Shown piece by piece: positions 26,111 through 35,226 of a DNA stretch of 57,398 nt (position 1 is its first letter; each line of letters opens with the position of its first letter). The notes beneath the pieces were generated by a model, which was not told the DNA's origin, did no database searches, and saw only the letters and a program-made list of their open reading frames with translations. A program made the translations under genes and the position numbers. Source of the DNA: an uncultured Peptococcaceae bacterium. Its GTDB lineage: Bacteria; Bacillota; Peptococcia; Peptococcales; Peptococcaceae. The stretch is taken from contig CAMYDW010000009.1 of the NCBI GenBank assembly GCA_947254645.1, forward strand, positions 1-57,398. Direction: 5' to 3'.

Positions 26111-26614
26111 ATGCGCAAATTGGCGAGACAAATTACATTTCTTTTAATATATTCTAGTGATATGGGACAAACCGATTATCAAGACGTTTTACAGCATTAT
26201 TTAGAACAAGAAAATCTTGAAGATTTTCTCATCGCAGCAAATATTTTAGATGGTTTTCCAGAATTAGACGAAGAGACACTTATGAGTGCATTGACCACTG
26301 ATGATAAACGCTACATTTCCGAAACAGTGGCTGGTACGATGAATCATCTGATGTTTGTGGATAAATTGATTGATGAACAAGCACAGAATTGGTCAACCTT
26401 AAGAATGCTGAGTGCAGATAAAAATATTTTGCGCCTTGGAACCTATGAATTATGTTTTGCTCCTGAAAAAACAGATGCAGCAGTTATTATTAACGAAGCA
26501 GTTAATCTTGCTAGAATATATGGGGAAGAAGAATCCTATAAATTCGTAAATGCAATTTTAGATGCAATTTACAAAAATCGCGCTACAAAGGACGATTTAT
26601 ATGAGCAGTGCTAA
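26111..26614 (+). CDS. nusB: Transcription antitermination factor NusB
   Basis: Binds boxA RNA with S10 (NusE) for antitermination in rRNA operons. The 167-aa helical protein begins RQITFLLIYSSDMG and ends with the conserved block ILRLGTYELCF...VIINEAVNLARIYG...FVNAILDAI. GAGGGA precedes ATG 26111. It is longer than the ~140-aa norm because of an extended acidic region between helices (about residues 25-65). The xseA start overlaps its end by 14 nt. Confidence 0.94.
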   Translation: MRKLARQITFLLIYSSDMGQTDYQDVLQHYLEQENLEDFLIAANILDGFPELDEETLMSALTTDDKRYISETVAGTMNHLMFVDKLIDEQAQNWSTLRMLSADKNILRLGTYELCFAPEKTDAAVIINEAVNLARIYGEEESYKFVNAILDAIYKNRATKDDLYEQC

Positions 26615-27827
26615 CTTAATAAAAGTCGGCCAACTCAATCAATATATTAAAGAATGTTTCGCAAAATCCACTTTCTTTAACAATATCCGTGTTGAAGGAG
26701 AACTTTCAAACTTTAAAAAATATGCAAGTGGTCATTGTTATTTCTCATTAAAAGACAATGAGGCAGCCATAAGATGTACGATGTTTCGTCATGCTGCAGT
26801 TGGGTTAGATTTTGTACCACAACAAGGACAAGCTGTTATTGTTGAAGGGGAGGTCTCGTTCTATCCTAAAAATGGAGATTGTCAAATTAATGTTAGAAAA
26901 ATGGTCCCTGTTGGCACAGGAGACTTACATGCAGAATATGAAAAATTAAAACAAAAACTTTTGAATGAAGGTGTCTTTAAAACAGAAGCGACACGTAAGG
27001 CATTACCACTGTATTCTAAAAAAATTGGTGTCGTGACTTCTCCAACTGGAGCAGTTATTAGAGATATGGTGCGTGTACTAAAAAGACGTTGGCCAATGGT
27101 AGACATCTTACTTGTTCCAGCAACGGTACAAGGAGAAAAAGGTGCTGCATCCATATGTGAATCATTAAATATACTCTATCAACGTGATGATGTTGACTTA
27201 ATTATAGTAGGACGTGGTGGTGGCTCACTAGAAGACTTGTGGAATTTTAATGAAGAGCCAGTTGTGAGAATGATTGCAAATAGTCCAAAGCCAATTATAA
27301 GTGCAGTGGGACATGAGCCAGATGTGACCTTGGCTGATTTTGCTGCAGATAAAAGAGCAGGAACCCCTTCAATCGCAGCAGAAGTTGCTGTAAAAGATTG
27401 GCATGATGTAGCGCGCGAAATCAACAGCAAAAAAGAACAGTTCAAAGTACGTGTGCAGTCTATTTTAGAAAGCAAACAAAAGCATCTTCAAGGGTATCTT
27501 TCTTCAGGCTATCTTCTTGATTCCATGAAAATCCTCGGTGAGTATGTAATGCTTCTAGATCAAAGAGAGCATGACCTGGAACAATCCATAAAAGATCGTA
27601 TTATAGAAAAAAATAACCTTTTCCGTCAATATGTTGCTTCTATGGAAGCGCTTAATCCGCTCAGTGTATTAGCGCGCGGATTTTCATATTGCGAAAAAGA
27701 TGGCCATGCCATTGTATCGGTAGAGCAAATTGATGTGGGAGATTCGTTGCAAGTGGCGTTTTCCGATGGTCTTGTGAAAACAGAAGTGACATCGATTGAA
27801 GAAAGGAAACAAAAAAATGAATGTTGA
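26601..27827 (+). CDS. xseA: Exodeoxyribonuclease VII large subunit
   Basis: Catalytic subunit of exonuclease VII, which degrades single-stranded DNA. The 408-aa product opens with the OB-fold (VEGELSNFKKYASGHCYFS near residue 25), followed by the catalytic domain with GVVTSPTGAVIRD near 138 and VGRGGGSLEDLWNFNEE near 190, and a C-terminal coiled-coil region for XseB binding. ATG 26601 overlaps the nusB end and follows AAGGAC. Extensions upstream lie inside nusB. Confidence 0.95.
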   Translation: MSSANLIKVGQLNQYIKECFAKSTFFNNIRVEGELSNFKKYASGHCYFSLKDNEAAIRCTMFRHAAVGLDFVPQQGQAVIVEGEVSFYPKNGDCQINVRKMVPVGTGDLHAEYEKLKQKLLNEGVFKTEATRKALPLYSKKIGVVTSPTGAVIRDMVRVLKRRWPMVDILLVPATVQGEKGAASICESLNILYQRDDVDLIIVGRGGGSLEDLWNFNEEPVVRMIANSPKPIISAVGHEPDVTLADFAADKRAGTPSIAAEVAVKDWHDVAREINSKKEQFKVRVQSILESKQKHLQGYLSSGYLLDSMKILGEYVMLLDQREHDLEQSIKDRIIEKNNLFRQYVASMEALNPLSVLARGFSYCEKDGHAIVSVEQIDVGDSLQVAFSDGLVKTEVTSIEERKQKNEC

Positions 27828-28041
27828 TGCTAAACCACTCACTTTTGAAGAAGCCATTCAAAAGTTAGATGAAGTTTTGAAGAATTTAAATCAAGGAGAC
27901 ATTTCCTTAGAAAATGCTGTACAACAATATAAAATTGGACTGGATATGGCAAATTTTTGTCAAAAAAAGTTAAAGGAAACTGAAGGAGAAATTAGAATCC
28001 TTCAGAATGGTCTTGAAGAAGCTTTTTCAATGGAGGAATAG
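27817..28041 (+). CDS. xseB: Exodeoxyribonuclease VII small subunit
   Basis: The 74-aa helical subunit that binds the XseA coiled coil. It shows the family signature TFEEAIQKLDEVLKNLNQGD and LENAVQQYKIGLDMANFCQ. ATG 27817 overlaps the xseA end by 11 nt and has AAGGA upstream; an in-frame TTG at 27796 is less likely. Coupled translation matches the need for several small subunits per large subunit. Confidence 0.93.
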   Translation: MNVDAKPLTFEEAIQKLDEVLKNLNQGDISLENAVQQYKIGLDMANFCQKKLKETEGEIRILQNGLEEAFSMEE

Positions 28042-28043
28042 GA

Positions 28044-28928
28044 ATGAGCAAAGAAAAGATGCAAGTCTACCAAAGTATGATTGAAGAATACTTGCCTAGT
28101 GTATTACCAATAAAAGATGGCTTTAATGATACTTTGGTTGAGGCAATGTCCTATAGCTTATTATCTGGTGGTAAAAGATTGCGTCCTGTGCTTGTTTTAG
28201 CAGGGTGTGCTGCAGTTGGTGGTCATATTGAAGATGCCCTTCACTCAGCATGCTGTATTGAATGCATTCACGCATATTCTTTGATTCATGATGATTTACC
28301 AGGAATGGATAACGATGAGTTACGCCGAGGCAAACCTACTAATCATGTTGTCTATGGAGAAGGGATGGCTATTCTTGCAGGAGATGGGTTGCAAGCGCAA
28401 GCTTTCGAATCTATTTCTAAGCATTGGCTAGAAAAAAATGAACCAGAGATAGGCTTAAAAGTACTCTATGAATTAGCAAAGGGTGCAGGAAATCAAGGAA
28501 TGGTTGTTGGACAAGCCCAAGATTTACAAAGTGAAGGCAAGAAAATAGACGAAAAAACCATGCAGTTTATTCATGCCAATAAAACAGGCGCATTAATCAT
28601 TGCTGCGGTTTTAATGGGCGGTCGTATGGGTTGTGCTGATGAAAATTCCTTAGCCGCATTAAAAGAATATGGGAAGCATCTCGGATTGGCTTTTCAGATT
28701 ACGGATGATATTTTGGATGTTATTGGTGATACTGCAGTAATAGGAAAGCCAACTGGTAGTGATGAGAAAAATATGAAAGCAACTTATCCCGCTTTATATG
28801 GCTTGGAGGCATCAAAAAAAATGGCTCAAGAACAATGTGCTTTAGCAGAAGAGGCTTTAAATAAATTAAATGGAGATGTTGATGTTTTAAGATATTTGGC
28901 AAGATATATTTTAAACCGCCAAAAATAG
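28044..28928 (+). CDS. ispA: Polyprenyl (farnesyl/geranyl) diphosphate synthase
   Basis: Chain-elongating prenyltransferase that joins IPP to allylic diphosphates. The 294-aa product has the first aspartate-rich motif HDDLPGMDND near residue 85, the second (ITDDILDVIGD) near 223, and the conserved GGKRLRPVL near 48. ATG 28044 follows TGGAGG. Placed between xseB and dxs, as in many Bacillota. Its stop lies in a 20-bp sequence that is duplicated in tandem. Confidence 0.94.
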   Translation: MSKEKMQVYQSMIEEYLPSVLPIKDGFNDTLVEAMSYSLLSGGKRLRPVLVLAGCAAVGGHIEDALHSACCIECIHAYSLIHDDLPGMDNDELRRGKPTNHVVYGEGMAILAGDGLQAQAFESISKHWLEKNEPEIGLKVLYELAKGAGNQGMVVGQAQDLQSEGKKIDEKTMQFIHANKTGALIIAAVLMGGRMGCADENSLAALKEYGKHLGLAFQITDDILDVIGDTAVIGKPTGSDEKNMKATYPALYGLEASKKMAQEQCALAEEALNKLNGDVDVLRYLARYILNRQK

Positions 28929-28958
28929 GAAGAGGGTTCCAAAAATAGGAAGAGGGTT
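28919..28958 (+). repeat. Exact 20-bp tandem duplication at the ispA-dxs junction
   Basis: The unit CCAAAAATAGGAAGAGGGTT occurs at 28919-28938 and again, identical, at 28939-28958. The first copy contains the ispA stop; each has a GAAGAGGG purine stretch, so dxs has two Shine-Dalgarno-like sites in a row. Confidence 0.9.
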
Positions 28959-28963
28959 GATGA

Positions 28964-30823
28964 ATGTTAGAGGCTATTCGATCACAAGACATTAAGAATA
29001 TGTCTATGAGTCAATTGAATGATCTTGCACAGGAAATTAGAGAAAGACTCATTCAAGTGACAGCTAAAAATGGTGGGCATCTTGCGCCAAATTTGGGTAT
29101 TGTAGAAATGACTTTGGCATTTCATTACGTTTATGATTTTCCAAAAGATAAAATCATTTGGGATGTAGGTCACCAATCATACGTACACAAACTGTTGACT
29201 GGAAGAAATGATGAATTCGATACTTTGAGACAATGGCACGGTATGTCTGGTTTCCCAAAAAGAAGTGAGAGCGAATTTGATAGTTTTGGGGCAGGACATG
29301 CAAGCACCTCTATTTCTGCAGCGACTGGTTTTGCCTTGGCTAGAGATTTGCTAAATGAAGATCATGAAGTTCTTGCTGTCATTGGCGATGGAGCTATGAC
29401 TGGTGGGCTTGCTTTTGAAGCTATGAATCATGCCAGTCAATTAAAAACAAAGCTAACAGTTGTTCTTAATGATAATGAGATGAGTATTGCACCAAATGTT
29501 GGTGGCATGAGTCAATATCTAACGCGTTTGAGAACAGATCCAAACTATAATCGATTCAAAGATGACATTGAGACAGTTCTCAAAAAAATACCTAGTGTTG
29601 GTCCTAAAATGGCTGAAATAGCTGATAGAATGAAGGATTCTGTGAAGACGATGCTCGTAAAAGGGAGTTTCTTTGAAGAATTGGGTTTTAAATATTATGG
29701 CCCTGTTGATGGGCATAATATTGAGGAGCTGATTCATGTTTTGGAAAACAGTAAGCAATTTTCCGAACCAGTTCTCATACATTGTCTAACAGAAAAAGGG
29801 AGAGGCTATTTGCCGGCCTCAAGCCATCCAGAAAAATTTCATGGGATAGGTGCCTTTGATATCGAAACAGGTGAAACCATTAATCAATCAAGCAAGCCGA
29901 GTTATACAGATGTTTTTGCAAAAACATTGATTGATTTAGCTGGAAAAGATGAAAGCATTATTGGCATCACGGCAGCGATGGGATCTGGTACAGGTATGGG
30001 TGCATTTGCAAATGCTTTTCCAGATCGTATGATTGATGTAGGTATTGCTGAAGAACACGCCACTACAATGGCAAGTGCTCTAGCATTGAATGGATTAAAA
30101 CCTGTTGTAGCAATTTATTCAACCTTTATGCAACGAACCTTTGATCAACTGATTCATGATTGTGCATTACAAAATGCACCGGTGGTTTTTGCCCTTGATC
30201 GTGCCGGTTTAGTTGGTGCAGATGGGCCGACGCATCATGGTGTTTTTGATATTGGTTATTTTAGAATGATACCAAACATGATTGTGATGGCGCCAAAAGA
30301 TGAAACAGAATTACAACATATGTTAGCTAGCGCCATTTCTTATCATCAACCTGTGGCTATTCGCTATCCTAGAGGGAAAGGACCGGGTGCTCCATTGACT
30401 GCATCTTATACCCATTTGCCCCTTGGACAAGCAGAACAGTTGTCTGATGGAACGGATGCCACTATTCTTGCAATAGGGTCTATGGTAACAAGTGCCATCA
30501 AAGTGGCGGAACAATTAAAAGTAGAAGGCATTTCTGTCGGTGTTGTAAATATGCGCTTTGTAAAACCTTTAGATGTTTCTATGATTCAAAAAGCCTGTGG
30601 TACTTCTCCAAATATTATTACAATGGAAGAAAATATGCTGGCAGGTGGTTTTGGTAGTGCTATCCTTGAAGCCGCAAATGACATTGCTCCAAACACTCGG
30701 GTTTTACGATTTGGTATTCCAGATGTCTTTGTAGAGCATGGCGATACAAAACTACTTAAAAAATCTTGTGGACTTGACGAGGAAAGCATGATTGAGAAAA
30801 TCCGTGCCTTTCTTTCAAAATAA
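28964..30823 (+). CDS. dxs: 1-deoxy-D-xylulose-5-phosphate synthase
   Basis: Thiamine-diphosphate enzyme that starts the MEP isoprenoid pathway from pyruvate and glyceraldehyde 3-phosphate. The 619-aa product has NGGHLAPNLG near residue 35, the ThDP-binding VIGDGAMTGG...LNDNEMSI (about 143-175), and the transketolase-type GIAEEHATTMASALA near 365. Start ATG 28964 follows GAAGAGGG in the duplicated repeat. It feeds ispH, which lies 5.4 kb upstream in this window. Confidence 0.96.
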   Translation: MLEAIRSQDIKNMSMSQLNDLAQEIRERLIQVTAKNGGHLAPNLGIVEMTLAFHYVYDFPKDKIIWDVGHQSYVHKLLTGRNDEFDTLRQWHGMSGFPKRSESEFDSFGAGHASTSISAATGFALARDLLNEDHEVLAVIGDGAMTGGLAFEAMNHASQLKTKLTVVLNDNEMSIAPNVGGMSQYLTRLRTDPNYNRFKDDIETVLKKIPSVGPKMAEIADRMKDSVKTMLVKGSFFEELGFKYYGPVDGHNIEELIHVLENSKQFSEPVLIHCLTEKGRGYLPASSHPEKFHGIGAFDIETGETINQSSKPSYTDVFAKTLIDLAGKDESIIGITAAMGSGTGMGAFANAFPDRMIDVGIAEEHATTMASALALNGLKPVVAIYSTFMQRTFDQLIHDCALQNAPVVFALDRAGLVGADGPTHHGVFDIGYFRMIPNMIVMAPKDETELQHMLASAISYHQPVAIRYPRGKGPGAPLTASYTHLPLGQAEQLSDGTDATILAIGSMVTSAIKVAEQLKVEGISVGVVNMRFVKPLDVSMIQKACGTSPNIITMEENMLAGGFGSAILEAANDIAPNTRVLRFGIPDVFVEHGDTKLLKKSCGLDEESMIEKIRAFLSK

Positions 30824-30836
30824 TTAAGGTGACAAA

Positions 30837-31652
30837 ATGGCAAAAAAAGAGAGACTTGATGTTCTGTTAGTAAAGAATAATATTTGCGAAACAAGAGAGA
30901 AGGCCCAAAAATATATTATGGCAGGGCTGGTTCTTGTTAATAATCAAAAGATTGATAAATCAGGAACAAAAGTGCCAGAAGATGCGGTTGTTCGATTGAT
31001 TGGGGAACCGATGCCCTTTGCTAGTAGAGGTGGCTTTAAACTTGAGGAAGCCGTTAAAGCTTTTTCTCTAGATTTTACAAATCAGGTAGTGACAGACATA
31101 GGTGCATCAACAGGTGGATTTGTTGATTGTGCCCTACAACACGGTGCAGCACGTGTATACGCTGTGGATGTTGGATATGGACAATTGGCATGGAAACTAC
31201 GTACCGATGAACGAGTGGTTAATATGGAAAAGACTAATGCACGTTTTTTAACGCCAGAAGATTTTCCAGAACTGATGGATTGGATTACGAGTGATGTGGC
31301 ATTTATTTCACTCACTAAAATTTTACCAGCTGCCTATACCATCTTAAAGGATCATGGTTATGGGGTTGTGTTGATTAAGCCCCAATTTGAAGCAGGTAGA
31401 GAGCATATAGGAAAAAATGGTGTTGTAAGAGATCCTGCTGTTCATAAAGAAGTTATAAAAAAGGTATTGGCTTGTAATGAAGCGTTAGGTTGCAAGACTT
31501 TAGGTCTTGTTCATTCTCCTATTCAAGGACCACAAGGGAATATAGAATATCTCTACTGGTATCAAAAGAACAACGAGGAAAAGAGTGTTGTTTTAGATAT
31601 TGAAAAAATAGTGGATGATACTTTTGAGTATTTCTCGGAAAAACATTCATGA
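30837..31652 (+). CDS. tlyA: TlyA-family rRNA methyltransferase / hemolysin-like protein
   Basis: A 271-aa protein with an N-terminal S4 RNA-binding domain (RLDVLLVKNNICETREKAQ, about residues 5-60) and an FtsJ-like methyltransferase domain with DIGASTGGFVDCALQ near 88 and KPQFEAGRE near 184. TlyA proteins 2'-O-methylate 16S/23S rRNA cytidines; older annotation calls them hemolysins. It follows dxs by 13 nt and its end overlaps the next gene by 4 nt. Confidence 0.93.
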   Translation: MAKKERLDVLLVKNNICETREKAQKYIMAGLVLVNNQKIDKSGTKVPEDAVVRLIGEPMPFASRGGFKLEEAVKAFSLDFTNQVVTDIGASTGGFVDCALQHGAARVYAVDVGYGQLAWKLRTDERVVNMEKTNARFLTPEDFPELMDWITSDVAFISLTKILPAAYTILKDHGYGVVLIKPQFEAGREHIGKNGVVRDPAVHKEVIKKVLACNEALGCKTLGLVHSPIQGPQGNIEYLYWYQKNNEEKSVVLDIEKIVDDTFEYFSEKHS

Positions 31653-32167
31653 TTGATGAAAAAATAATCTATCTCATCATCGGATTAATATTGGGCATTT
31701 ATGGATGTTTTTCTTACATCAACTTTCGAAAAAAAAGAAGACAAGCCTTTATCAGTCAACGCGCCAAAATAGGGGAAGTCAAAGCAAAAAATGTTTTGGA
31801 ATGTGCTGGCTATAAGATTATCGGAAGTCAAGTGCAAGAGAATGTGGTGATGTATATTGATGGAGAAGCACATGAAAGCTTTGTGCGTGCAGACTATCTT
31901 GTACAAAAAAAAAGAAAACGATATGTTGTAGAAGTAAAGACAGGGAATCAAGCCGATATGAAGAAGCCGAATGTAAGACGGCAACTTTTCGAGTATGCTA
32001 ACCTTTTTCAAGTAGACGGTATTTTATTTATTGATATGAATTTAGAAAAGATATATACCATTGATTTTGAAAATCAAACTCGGTTTGAACATGGGGCAGC
32101 ATTTTTTATTTATGGAATGTGTACAGCTGTCTTTATTTATATTTTCATACAATCGTTTGTTAACTAG
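31649..32167 (+). CDS. Membrane protein with a PD-(D/E)XK nuclease-like domain
   Basis: A 172-aa protein not assigned to a named family. It has an N-terminal transmembrane helix (about residues 6-26), a basic segment (RKKRRQ), a soluble domain and a second hydrophobic helix at the C-terminus (about 150-170). The soluble part has D82 followed by E95-V-K97 (in VVEVKTG) and an upstream GEVKAKNVLE helix, the layout of PD-(D/E)XK nuclease folds. It overlaps tlyA by 4 nt and is followed closely by nadK. A membrane-tethered nuclease is an inference; it could equally be a non-catalytic relative. Confidence 0.75.
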   Translation: MIDEKIIYLIIGLILGIYGCFSYINFRKKRRQAFISQRAKIGEVKAKNVLECAGYKIIGSQVQENVVMYIDGEAHESFVRADYLVQKKRKRYVVEVKTGNQADMKKPNVRRQLFEYANLFQVDGILFIDMNLEKIYTIDFENQTRFEHGAAFFIYGMCTAVFIYIFIQSFVN

Positions 32168-32177
32168 GAGCGTAGCA

Positions 32178-33047
32178 ATGAAAAAGGGTATTGGACTTTT
32201 TTTAAACATCAATAGTCAGGAAACAGTGGCACTTGCAAAAAAAATTGTAGATGATTTTTCAAGAGAGTCGGTTAAAGTTTTTTGTGAAAATGAAGAGGTT
32301 GCAGATTTAGTTCAAGTGCCCCTTCTATCGAAAAGTGATTTTCTGCAAAAAATTCAACTTATGCTTGTTATTGGCGGTGATGGTACATTTTTGCAAGCTG
32401 CTAATATTGTAAGAGAAGCTTCTATACCAATTTTAGGTATTAATCGAGGACATCTTGGGTTTCTGTCAGAGCTAGAAGTGGAAGAATTTGAAAGCAACAT
32501 TCAAAGAATTATTCACGGTGAATACGAGATTGAAAATCGTATGACGATTAAAGGAGAAGTCTTTCGAGAAAATCAATGTATTGCATCTGCCATTGCACTA
32601 AATGATATATCCATCAATCGTCATCCTGTGGAAAACACTTTGCATTTTGAAGCGTATTTACATGACCAATATATTGACAGCTATATTGGTGATGGGATGA
32701 TTATTGCTACGCCAACAGGCTCTACGGCTTATTCGTTTTCGGCAGGTGGCCCCTTGATTTATCCTGGAACCAATTGTTTGATTGTTAATCCGATCTGTGC
32801 TCATATTTTAGGAACAAGTCCAATTATTATTCCTGCTGATGGGATCATTCATATATTATTGAGACGCTGTGAAGAAGATGCTTACTTTATCGCAGATGGT
32901 CGAAAAGCAGTACCAATTAAGCAGGGAGATTATATTCGTGTTTCACAAGGACAACATTCAATTAAAATGGTTCAACTGAAAGATCATCAATTTTTTGAAA
33001 CGGTGCGCCACAAACTGCTTAACAGGAATTATAGAAAATTGGATTAA
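32178..33047 (+). CDS. nadK: NAD kinase
   Basis: Phosphorylates NAD to NADP. The 289-aa product has the diagnostic GGDGTFLQAAN near residue 60, NRGHLGFLSE near 90 and GDGMIIATPTGSTAYSFSAGGP near 175 (given here as adjoining blocks GDGMIIATPTG and STAYSFSAGGP). ATG 32178 follows TAGGAG; the open frame upstream lies within the preceding gene. The order tlyA, nadK, argR, recN is a conserved Bacillota cluster. Confidence 0.95.
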   Translation: MKKGIGLFLNINSQETVALAKKIVDDFSRESVKVFCENEEVADLVQVPLLSKSDFLQKIQLMLVIGGDGTFLQAANIVREASIPILGINRGHLGFLSELEVEEFESNIQRIIHGEYEIENRMTIKGEVFRENQCIASAIALNDISINRHPVENTLHFEAYLHDQYIDSYIGDGMIIATPTGSTAYSFSAGGPLIYPGTNCLIVNPICAHILGTSPIIIPADGIIHILLRRCEEDAYFIADGRKAVPIKQGDYIRVSQGQHSIKMVQLKDHQFFETVRHKLLNRNYRKLD

Positions 33048-33058
33048 AGGAGGACGGT

Positions 33059-33508
33059 ATGAAAAATAGAAGACAAAGAAGAATTTTAGAGATTATCTCA
33101 AATGAAGTGATTGGCACTCAAAAAGAGTTGGCTGAACGACTTCAAAAAGAGGGCTTTGAAACAACTCAAGCGACTATTTCACGTGATATTAAAGAATTGT
33201 TGTTGGTTAAAGTGAATATTGGCGGTGATAGATATAAGTATGTTATCGCTCAAGAGACACCGGTGACAGATGCCAAATTACGAATGGTCTTAAGAGAATT
33301 TATTTTGAGTTATGATTATAGCGAAAATATTCTTATCCTTAATACCGCTCCAGGTAGTGCTAATACAGTGGCTTCTGCTGTTGATCATGCAGGCTGGTCT
33401 TCTATTATTGGCACAATTGCTGGTGATGATACCATCATGCTAGTGGTAAAACCAAAAGAAGCTATTCAAGATGTTATTGCTCAATTAGAAGAATATATAT
33501 CGAAATAG
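33059..33508 (+). CDS. argR: Arginine repressor ArgR
   Basis: Arginine-responsive transcriptional regulator. The 149-aa product has a winged helix (RRILEIISNEVIGTQKELAE...TQATISRDIKEL, residues 4-48) and the C-terminal hexamerisation/arginine-binding domain with NTAPGSANTVASAVDHAG and GTIAGDDTIMLV. AAAGGAGG precedes ATG 33059. No arginine genes are in the window, so targets are elsewhere; its place before recN is a conserved neighbourhood. Confidence 0.95.
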   Translation: MKNRRQRRILEIISNEVIGTQKELAERLQKEGFETTQATISRDIKELLLVKVNIGGDRYKYVIAQETPVTDAKLRMVLREFILSYDYSENILILNTAPGSANTVASAVDHAGWSSIIGTIAGDDTIMLVVKPKEAIQDVIAQLEEYISK

Positions 33509-33518
33509 GAGGTAGGAC

Positions 33519-35189
33519 ATGCTTAGACAATTAAATATCGAGAATTTTGCATTGCTCAAGCATGTCAACTTAACCTTTGAGCAGGGACTGAATGTTCTTA
33601 CTGGTGAAACTGGCGCAGGGAAATCAATCATCATCGATGCAGTGAAATTGATATTAGGTGAGCGTGCCAATACAGCTGATATACGTTATGGTCAGGATAA
33701 AGCTTTCGTAGAAGCGATTTTTGAATTAAAAGAAGATCACTCTATTTTTAAAACAGTGGAGATGCTTGGTTTAGAAAATATAGAAAATATCATTGTATTA
33801 TCTCGAGAGGTGCGCTCTAATGGGAAAAATATTTGTCGTGTTAATCGACAAATTGTGACCTTAAATCAATTTAAGCAATTCTGTGCACAAATCATTAGCA
33901 TCTATGGGCAACATCAATACGATGAACTGGGAGATGCATGTACTCGACTTTTGTTGTTAGATGAATTAGGAGATGCAAACTTTCAAAGCTTGCGTCATGA
34001 AGTATCTAAGACACATCATCGTGCAAAAAAAAGTGGGCAACAGTTAAAAAAAGCGATTAAAAATTCTGCTGTTCTAAAAGAAAAAATAACTTATTATTCA
34101 GAACAACTAGAAGAATTGTCGCCTCTGCAATTGAAAAAAGGCGAAGAAGATGAACTCAACAAGCACTTTAATCAAGCAGCACATGCACAAGATCTTTATG
34201 ATATTTCAAAAGGTGCTTATACAGCCCTGTATGCGGCAAACGATTCTGTGCATGGTATTTTGACCAGCGTGATTGAGCAATTGAGATATGCCCAACAATA
34301 TGACTCGAGCATTAAAACGTATCATGATGATGTTAACCAAGCATTAATTCTTTTAGATGAAGTTTCTAGAGAACTAGAACATTATAATGAAAAAATGGAC
34401 TTTGATGCTGAAAGATTACAAAAAATGGATGAGCGCTTGGTTCTATTTTCTAAATTACGAAAAAAATATGGTATGAATATAGATGATTTAGTTGATGAGA
34501 TTGTCACTTGGCAAAAAGAAATAGAAAGCTATGAAAATGATAGTTTTGAGATTAATACATTAAAAAAAATCTATCAAGAAGACAAACAACACTATTTAGC
34601 TTTGTCAGAAGAACTTCACCAGCGTCGCGTTGTCATTGCTGAATCTTTTAGTAAAAAAATGATTATGGAATTGGCTGATATGGCGATGACAGATGTGAAA
34701 TTTGACGTTATTTTTGAGAAATTTCCTGGGGATCAAACAGGAATTGATCTGGTCACCTTTATGATTTCAACAAATCCTGGCATGCCAATGCGTCCTTTGT
34801 ATGATATTGCATCTGGTGGTGAAATGAGCCGTGTAATGCTAGCAGTAAAAACAATACTTGGTGGTTCAACAGGGATTGAAACATTAATTTTTGATGAAAT
34901 TGATACAGGTATTGGTGGTATTGTACTTAATGCAGTCGCCGATAAATTAGAAGAATTAAGTTGTCATGAGCAAGTTATTTGTGTCACACATGCGCCTGTT
35001 ATCGCAGCACATGCAGATAGACATTTTTACATACACAAAGAAATGAATGCTGGAGAAACAATAACCTTTGTTGAATCCTTAGATTCTGAGGAGGCTGTGG
35101 TGGCTGAGATTGCTAGGATGACAGGTGGTCAGGATCAATGGCAACTAGATCATGCGCGTAATCTTCGTAAAATGAAAGTATTTAAATAA
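33519..35189 (+). CDS. recN: DNA repair protein RecN
   Basis: SMC-like ATPase in double-strand-break repair. The 556-aa product has Walker A TGETGAGKS near residue 31, a long coiled-coil middle (about 150-380), and the ABC signature ASGGEMSRVMLA with Walker B LIFDEIDTGIGG near 465. AGGAGG precedes ATG 33519. It closes the xseA-to-recN operon at a strong terminator. Confidence 0.95.
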   Translation: MLRQLNIENFALLKHVNLTFEQGLNVLTGETGAGKSIIIDAVKLILGERANTADIRYGQDKAFVEAIFELKEDHSIFKTVEMLGLENIENIIVLSREVRSNGKNICRVNRQIVTLNQFKQFCAQIISIYGQHQYDELGDACTRLLLLDELGDANFQSLRHEVSKTHHRAKKSGQQLKKAIKNSAVLKEKITYYSEQLEELSPLQLKKGEEDELNKHFNQAAHAQDLYDISKGAYTALYAANDSVHGILTSVIEQLRYAQQYDSSIKTYHDDVNQALILLDEVSRELEHYNEKMDFDAERLQKMDERLVLFSKLRKKYGMNIDDLVDEIVTWQKEIESYENDSFEINTLKKIYQEDKQHYLALSEELHQRRVVIAESFSKKMIMELADMAMTDVKFDVIFEKFPGDQTGIDLVTFMISTNPGMPMRPLYDIASGGEMSRVMLAVKTILGGSTGIETLIFDEIDTGIGGIVLNAVADKLEELSCHEQVICVTHAPVIAAHADRHFYIHKEMNAGETITFVESLDSEEAVVAEIARMTGGQDQWQLDHARNLRKMKVFK

Positions 35190-35226
35190 AAAGTGCATCA
35201 GCAACTTGCTGATGCACTTTTTTATA
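35188..35226. terminator. Bidirectional terminator between recN and the DsbA-like gene
   Basis: Seventeen-base arms (35188-35204 and 35206-35222) around a single C, with A and T tracts. The T tract overlaps the stop codon of the convergent minus-strand gene at 35222. Confidence 0.92.
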
